NCBI GenBank assembly: GCA_016293495.1
Contig: JAEDED010000023.1
Span: 1 to 37,741 of the forward strand
Direction: 5' to 3'
Source of the DNA: Treponema sp.
GTDB taxonomy: Bacteria; Spirochaetota; Spirochaetia; Treponematales; Treponemataceae
Length of the DNA stretch: 37,741 nucleotides
Shown: piece by piece, positions 32,862 to 37,741 of the stretch
How positions within the stretch are numbered: position 1 is the first letter of the stretch
Layout of the letters: each line of letters starts with the position of its first letter
Notes under the pieces: generated by a model
Databases searched by the model: none
The model's input: only the letters and a program-made list of their open reading frames with translations
What the model was told of the DNA's origin: nothing
Program-made: the position numbers and the translations under genes

Positions 32862-32892
32862 TATAATACTTAAAATTTAGTAAAAATTTTAA
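32862..32892 (+). promoter_or_regulatory. -10 box and AT inverted repeat before ileS
   Basis: TATAAT at 32862-32867 with no convincing -35. Just downstream, TTAAAATTT (32870-32878) and AAATTTTAA (32884-32892) form perfect nine-base arms around AGTAA, at or beside the expected transcription start. The 117-base gap before ileS has no T-box or other riboswitch that I can recognise. Confidence 0.35.
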
Positions 32893-32917
32893 CTTTTAAA
32901 ATATAAGAGGTTTTATT

Positions 32918-35900
32918 TTGTATAAGCCAGTCGATCCAAAAACAGATTTCCCTAAACAGGAAGAAGAAGTATTAAACTTCTGGGCAAAAAACGACACATT
33001 CAAGAAGTCTATTTCTCAGCGTGAAGGCGCACTGGACTTCGTATTCTATGACGGACCTCCTTTTGCAACAGGACTTCCACACTTCGGACATTTTATTCCA
33101 TCAACAATTAAAGATATTATTCCACGTTACCAGACAATGAAAGGTAAGAAGGTTGAACGCCGTTTCGGCTGGGACTGTCATGGTCTTCCAGTTGAAAATC
33201 TTATTGAAAAGGAACTTGGTCTCAACTCTAAACACGAAATTGAAAATTATGGAATTGATAAATTCAACGAAGCTTGTCAGGCTTCAGTTTTAAGATACAC
33301 AGCTGAATGGCGTAAGACTATTACACGTATGGGACGCTGGGTTGATTTTGATCACGACTACAAAACTATGAATCCTGAATTCATGGAGTCAATCTGGTGG
33401 GTTGCAAAATCACTCTGGGACAAAGGCCTCATCTACGAAGGAAAATACATTCTTCCTTATTGTCCTCGCTGTTCTACAGTTCTTTCAACACACGAACTTG
33501 CTCAGGGCTATAAAGATGTTCAGGATGGAACTGTAACAGTTCGCTTTAAGATTACAGAAGCTCCAAAGGGCGTTAACGATCCTGACATGGCAAACGGAAA
33601 AACATACTTCCTTGCATGGACAACAACTCCTTGGACACTTCCTTCAAACGAAGGTCTTTGTATGGGACCGGAAGTTGAATACGTAAAGATTCTTGACAAA
33701 GCATCTGGCGATTACTACATCTTTGCAGAAGCAAGACTTTCTGCTTACTACAAAAATGCAGAAGATTACGAAATCATTTACAAACATCCAGGTAAAGATT
33801 TTATCGGTGCAAAATACGAATCATTGTTCCCTTACTTTGCCCGTCTTGCAGACCCTAAAGTTTGTGAAGAAGAATCTGGTCAGAAATGTACTGAAGGTGC
33901 ATTCCGTATGTTCAACGCTGACTACGTTTCTACAGAAGACGGTACTGGTATCGTTCATATCGCACCTGCATTCGGTGAAGAAGATAACAAGGTATTCAAA
34001 GGTTCCGGCGTTCCTAACGTTGAACCAATCGATGCTGAATGTAAGTTTACAAAAGAAGTTCCTGACTATCAGGGCGTATTTGTAAAAGATGCAGATAAAG
34101 ATATTATTGCACGCCTCAAGAACGAAGGAAAACTTGTAAAACGCGATACAATCGTTCACTCATATCCACACTGCTGGAGATGTAACTCTCCACTCATTTA
34201 CCGCGGAATCGGTTCATGGTTTGTAAAAGTTGCAGATCATCACGACAAGCTTTTGCGTGCAAACTCTCAGATTACATGGCAGCCAGCTCACATCAAAGAA
34301 GGCCGCTTCGGTAAGTGGCTTGCAGGAAGCCGTGACTGGGCAGTAAGCCGTAACCGTTACTGGGGTAACCCGATTCCAATCTGGCGTTGTGATGACCCTG
34401 ACTGTAAACACACATTGTGTGTCGGAAGCCGCCAGGAACTCAAAGATTTGAGTGGAACATACCCTGAAGACCTTCACAAGCAGTTTGTAGACAAGATTAC
34501 ATTCACTTGTCCAAAATGTAACAAGGGTACAATGAAGCGTATCCCTGAAGTATTTGACTGCTGGTTTGAATCAGGTTCAATGCCTTATGCTCAGCAGCAT
34601 TATCCGTTTGAGAATAAAGAATATTTTGAAAACCACTTCCCGGCTGATTTTATCTCAGAAGGATTGGATCAGACTCGCGGTTGGTTCTATACACTTACAG
34701 TTCTTGCAGCACAGCTTTTTGATAAGCCTGCATTTAAAAACTGTATTGTAAACGGAATCGTTCTTGCTTCTGACGGACGCAAAATGTCAAAATCTCTTCG
34801 TAACTACACAGACCCTGTAGAAGCTATCAACAAGTTTGGTGCAGATGCAATCCGTTTGTTCTTAATGCATTCAGCTGTAGTTAAGGCTGACGAAATCCGT
34901 TATTCAGATGATGGTGTTCGTGAAGTTCTTAAATCGATTATCATTCCTTTGTGGAACTCATATTCATTCTTTGTAACTTATGCAAACATTGACGGTGTAA
35001 CTTGTACAGGTCATGCATTTGATTCAAAGCTTCCAGAAAATCCTCTTGACCGCTGGCTTTTGTCTGTAACACAGTCTCTCGTAAAGAAAGTTACAGAAGC
35101 TATGGAACAGTATGATCTTTCTGCAGCTATTGACCCGATCGTTGACTTTATTGATCAGCTTAACAACTGGTACATCCGTCGTTCTAGAAGACGTTTCTGG
35201 AAGAGCGAAAATGACGGTGACAAGACAGAAGCATACGAAGCTTTATACACAGCACTCAAGACATTTGCAAAAGTTGCAGCTCCATTTGTTCCTTTCATTA
35301 CAGAAGAAATGTGGCAAAACCTTAAGACTGCAGAAGACAAGGAATCAGTTCACCTCGAAGACTATCCTGTTTACAACGAAAAGTTCCATGACAAAAAACT
35401 TGAGTTCAAGATGAACACTGTACAGAAGGCTATCTCAATGGGTAGAAGCCTCCGTAACCAGTTCAACCTCAAAAACCGTCAGCCACTTGCAAGCGTTGCA
35501 CTTGTTACTCGCAATGCAGAAGAAAAGACAGTTCTCCAAGAAATGCTTGATTCAATTAAAGAGGAATTGAACGTTAAAGATGTAATCTTCCACGAAAGAG
35601 AAGATGAACTTGTTGAATTTAAGGCAAAAGCAAACTTTAAAGTTCTCGGTAAAGAACTTGGCGGACTTATGAAAGAGGCTGCTGCTAAAATTATTGAACT
35701 TAAACAGAATGCAATTCAGTCAATTCTTGACGGTTCTAAACTTACAATTGAAGTAGGTGACAAGACTGTTGATCTTACAGAAGATAAGATTATCGTTGAC
35801 CGTATTGAAAAAGAAGATGTTAAGGTTATCAATGAAGGTACTTTGACTGTCGGTCTTGATACAAAGATTACTGACGAACTTAAGAAAGAAGGTTATGTTC

Positions 35901-36136
35901 GTGATCTCATTCGCGGTATTCAGAGCCTTAGAAAAGACAGCGGCTTTGAAGTAACTGACAGAATCAAGCTTACAGTTGGCGGAGATGCAGAACTTAAATC
36001 TGCATACGAAAGCTTTGCTGATTTTATTAAATCAGAAACTTTGACTGTAGAAGCTGCATGGGTTGATTCATTCGACGGTGCAACAACAGTTGAAGCTGAC
36101 GACAAAACATGGAGTATTAAAGTTGAAAAGAAATAA
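32918..36136 (+). CDS. ileS: Isoleucyl-tRNA synthetase, eukaryote-like type 2
   Basis: Charges tRNA-Ile with isoleucine. 1072 residues. The HIGH motif reads PHFGH (54-58) inside GLPHFGH, followed by the type-2 signature RRFGWDCHGLPVE; KMSKS is at 622-626. An editing (CP1) domain with TTTPWTLPSN lies near 233-242, and a Cys cluster near 490-500 and 525-530 may bind zinc. Length and HIGH context match the eukaryote-like bacterial IleRS2, known in general for reduced mupirocin sensitivity. Start TTG 32918, with AGAGG seven bases upstream. The gene runs into a lipoprotein gene overlapping its end. Confidence 0.96.
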   Translation: MYKPVDPKTDFPKQEEEVLNFWAKNDTFKKSISQREGALDFVFYDGPPFATGLPHFGHFIPSTIKDIIPRYQTMKGKKVERRFGWDCHGLPVENLIEKELGLNSKHEIENYGIDKFNEACQASVLRYTAEWRKTITRMGRWVDFDHDYKTMNPEFMESIWWVAKSLWDKGLIYEGKYILPYCPRCSTVLSTHELAQGYKDVQDGTVTVRFKITEAPKGVNDPDMANGKTYFLAWTTTPWTLPSNEGLCMGPEVEYVKILDKASGDYYIFAEARLSAYYKNAEDYEIIYKHPGKDFIGAKYESLFPYFARLADPKVCEEESGQKCTEGAFRMFNADYVSTEDGTGIVHIAPAFGEEDNKVFKGSGVPNVEPIDAECKFTKEVPDYQGVFVKDADKDIIARLKNEGKLVKRDTIVHSYPHCWRCNSPLIYRGIGSWFVKVADHHDKLLRANSQITWQPAHIKEGRFGKWLAGSRDWAVSRNRYWGNPIPIWRCDDPDCKHTLCVGSRQELKDLSGTYPEDLHKQFVDKITFTCPKCNKGTMKRIPEVFDCWFESGSMPYAQQHYPFENKEYFENHFPADFISEGLDQTRGWFYTLTVLAAQLFDKPAFKNCIVNGIVLASDGRKMSKSLRNYTDPVEAINKFGADAIRLFLMHSAVVKADEIRYSDDGVREVLKSIIIPLWNSYSFFVTYANIDGVTCTGHAFDSKLPENPLDRWLLSVTQSLVKKVTEAMEQYDLSAAIDPIVDFIDQLNNWYIRRSRRRFWKSENDGDKTEAYEALYTALKTFAKVAAPFVPFITEEMWQNLKTAEDKESVHLEDYPVYNEKFHDKKLEFKMNTVQKAISMGRSLRNQFNLKNRQPLASVALVTRNAEEKTVLQEMLDSIKEELNVKDVIFHEREDELVEFKAKANFKVLGKELGGLMKEAAAKIIELKQNAIQSILDGSKLTIEVGDKTVDLTEDKIIVDRIEKEDVKVINEGTLTVGLDTKITDELKKEGYVRDLIRGIQSLRKDSGFEVTDRIKLTVGGDAELKSAYESFADFIKSETLTVEAAWVDSFDGATTVEADDKTWSIKVEKK

Positions 36137-37076
36137 GCTTAATCTTTTTCTAAAAAAAACTTTTTTAATTTTGGGAATCAGTTTTATTTCCTTTACCGGA
36201 TGTAAAACTGTTCCTCAGGCAGGAAAAAATCTCAATCCTGTAAAAACAGTTGATATTCTCGATGATGAAGCTGCGATGTACATTCACATTCCGGCTAAAG
36301 AAAACAGTGAACTTCTTGAAAGCATGGTTTCTTCTTATTACAAGGGAATGTCTGAAGGTGATACAAAAAATCTTGTCTCAAAAATAGATAATGTTTATGC
36401 CGCTTTCGGTTCCAGAAAAGATAAGAAAAGAATCCAACTTGCATTAGACGGAAATATTCCTTCAATGCTTCCGACTGGATTAAAGAGAAATGGTTTTACA
36501 GAAAATAAATATGTAGCTTCTACTCTTTACGAAGGAAACGATGACTCGCTTTCAACATATTATTGCTATGACTCGTCAGAAATGCAGGTTGGTGTAGTTT
36601 CGGCAACACAGCTTGTTATTTCAAAAAATGTCAGACCAATGATTGATTCATATAACTGCGAAAGAGATGCAATTAACGAAATTGGCGGTCAGACAATTGA
36701 CTTTGTGCAGGAATATCGAGGTGACTGGAAGTCCTCTGATTTGTATCAGTGGATTTCTGAAGATGTTTCAACAATTCATTTTTACATTGTGCGTCCACAG
36801 GCATTCCTTTCAACTCTTATCGGTTCTGATATGTCATCAGAAGTCTTTAAGCTTGTATTTGCAAAAGGAAATTTTTCAAAACTTCCAAATTCAAAATACG
36901 AACTCACACTTGATCTTGAATTCAAGAATGCCAAATTTGTTAAACCGGCAGTTTCATTGTTGTTTTTAACAATGGGCCTTACAGATTCAGATGTTAAAAC
37001 AATTTCTCCAACACATGTTCAGTTGACAGGTGTTCACCTTAATACTAAGCAGCTTGTAAAAATGCTGGGAATTTGA
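36123..37076 (+). CDS. Lipoprotein of unknown function
   Basis: 317 residues from TTG 36123, which lies within the last codons of ileS (14-base overlap); GGAG eight bases upstream of the TTG supports it, and the frame further upstream is only ileS in another frame. A basic N-terminus, hydrophobic helix and SFTGC lipobox (Cys27) predict a lipoprotein; the Phe at -3 is tolerated in spirochaetes. The mature part is an alpha/beta protein with no family that I recognise; a YIHIPAKENSE segment opens the fold. Coupled translation with ileS is likely; a second lipoprotein follows after one base. Confidence 0.8.
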   Translation: MKRNKLNLFLKKTFLILGISFISFTGCKTVPQAGKNLNPVKTVDILDDEAAMYIHIPAKENSELLESMVSSYYKGMSEGDTKNLVSKIDNVYAAFGSRKDKKRIQLALDGNIPSMLPTGLKRNGFTENKYVASTLYEGNDDSLSTYYCYDSSEMQVGVVSATQLVISKNVRPMIDSYNCERDAINEIGGQTIDFVQEYRGDWKSSDLYQWISEDVSTIHFYIVRPQAFLSTLIGSDMSSEVFKLVFAKGNFSKLPNSKYELTLDLEFKNAKFVKPAVSLLFLTMGLTDSDVKTISPTHVQLTGVHLNTKQLVKMLGI

Positions 37077-37077
37077 T

Positions 37078-37668
37078 TTGAAAAGATTTCAGGTTTTTGT
37101 ATTGATTTCATCAGTTTTATTTTTCTCCTGCAAGACAAATACTGTATTTGTTCCAGGAGAAAAAAATGAACTGGTAAAAAATGTTTTTTCAGAATATTAC
37201 ACTCTCGCAGAAGAATACGTAAAACTTGAAAACTACACAAAGGCCATCGAAAATTATAAATTTGCAATGAAAGATAAATCCCTGCACGATGCATCTTATT
37301 ATAAAATAGGTCAGTGTTATGCATGGAATAAGCAATACAAAGAAGCGGCTGAAGTCTTTTCTAATATTCTCAAAAAAGACAAAAATAACGTCAGCTTAAA
37401 ATCAACAGTAGCATATCTTACTGCAATGCAGGGGGATGTCAAAGGCGCCTGTACTCAATATAAAAATCTGGTTCTTGAAAATCCCGACAATCCAGATTTA
37501 CTTGTCAATTACGTCAGTGTTTTAATTGTTGCAAAGGATTACGAAACTGCAAAAATCAATCTTGAGTTTCTGGAAAAAAAATTTCCTTCAACAACTCAAT
37601 TAAAGTCATTGAAGGAAAATCTTGATAAACTAAGTGATTCTGTTGCCAAAGAGTCAGAAGCTAAATAA
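37078..37668 (+). CDS. TPR-repeat lipoprotein
   Basis: 196 residues from TTG 37078, one base after the previous stop, with GGGA about seven bases upstream. Signal peptide with lipobox LFFSC (Cys18). From about residue 40 to 180 there are four tetratricopeptide-like helix pairs, for example EEYVKLENYTKAIENYKFA and GQCYAWNKQYKEAAEVF. Such proteins scaffold complexes in the periplasm, some as part of outer-membrane assembly machinery, but no specific partner is visible other than the co-encoded upstream lipoprotein. Confidence 0.85.
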   Translation: MKRFQVFVLISSVLFFSCKTNTVFVPGEKNELVKNVFSEYYTLAEEYVKLENYTKAIENYKFAMKDKSLHDASYYKIGQCYAWNKQYKEAAEVFSNILKKDKNNVSLKSTVAYLTAMQGDVKGACTQYKNLVLENPDNPDLLVNYVSVLIVAKDYETAKINLEFLEKKFPSTTQLKSLKENLDKLSDSVAKESEAK

Positions 37669-37741
37669 TTAAATATCAGAATAATTAGAGGCTTCATCAA
37701 CAAGTGTGAAACTCCTATAGTCTTCCGGGCAGGAAAATTGG
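37669..37741 (-). CDS. Possible C-terminus of a convergent gene (partial)
   Basis: On the minus strand one frame is open from the window edge to TAA at 37671-37669, giving 23 residues starting QFSCPEDYRS and ending NYSDI. Its composition is plausible for a protein end and it would abut the TPR lipoprotein gene. Too short to identify; the opposite strand has no open frame with a start here. Confidence 0.3.
   Translation of the reverse strand, partial: QFSCPEDYRSFTLVDEASNYSDI

Noticed and set aside
32801..32917. T-box riboswitch controlling ileS
   Set aside because: The gap is too short and has no T-box core sequence, specifier stem or antiterminator.
33821..34159. Antisense gene inside ileS
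   Set aside because: An open frame opposite a conserved gene, with Cys/Phe-rich composition expected from reverse reading; no start signal.

Overview
This AT-rich window looks like chromosomal DNA from a host-associated spirochaete, most likely a Treponema. The evidence is indirect: frequent TTG starts, loose spirochaete-type lipoboxes, tandem secreted outer-membrane barrel proteins, a eukaryote-like (type 2) isoleucyl-tRNA synthetase, and a 29-residue AURKAIP1/COX24-type ribosomal peptide. No mobile element, CRISPR array, tRNA gene or phage gene was seen. Nearly all the DNA is coding.

Layout. (1) 1-575: the 3' end of 23S rRNA, then 5S rRNA and a T-run, closing an rRNA operon. (2) 606-5011: a membrane protein of the staphylococcal CrtO-like acyltransferase family; a leftward DUF1893-mnmA pair; a rightward citrate synthase-rsuA pair. 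(3) 5084-6769: formate-tetrahydrofolate ligase, ending at a bidirectional terminator. (4) 6861-11871: a complete leftward SUF iron-sulphur operon, sufC-sufB-sufD-sufS-sufU. (5) 12100-12189: the small ribosomal peptide with its own promoter and terminator. (6) 12298-17200: dxs-folP-cdaA-cdaR-acpS, tightly packed, joining isoprenoid, folate, c-di-AMP and acyl-carrier functions. (7) 17248-18957: a DUF2225 zinc-ribbon protein and truA, convergent with leftward udg-priA (18967-21902). (8) 21969-28309: three secreted beta-barrel (Wzi-like) proteins and an MGDG-synthase/MurG-type glycosyltransferase, probably one envelope operon. (9) 28313-31603: thiI (leftward), divergent from a long-chain acyl-CoA ligase. 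(10) 31631-37668: a secreted unknown protein, ileS, and two lipoproteins translated from TTG codons. The last 73 bases may hold the end of a convergent gene.

How the genes fit together. Sulphur transfer recurs: SufS can supply persulphide both to Fe-S assembly and to the two tRNA thiolation enzymes MnmA and ThiI. One-carbon metabolism is represented by fhs and folP. Envelope building is represented by the barrel cluster, the glycosyltransferase, the acyl-CoA ligase and the lipoproteins.

Most notable observations: dxs has no ATG, GTG or TTG that would give a complete enzyme, and appears to start at ACG behind a good Shine-Dalgarno. At least four transcription units carry a near-consensus sigma-70 promoter with exactly 17-base spacing whose -10 box ends only 6-9 bases before the start codon, predicting leaderless mRNAs. 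MnmA lacks the usual second catalytic cysteine and has a CxxC at the first site. CdaA has an altered DGA motif. No wholly new multi-gene system could be demonstrated; the closest candidate is the tandem Wzi-like barrel/glycosyltransferase cluster.
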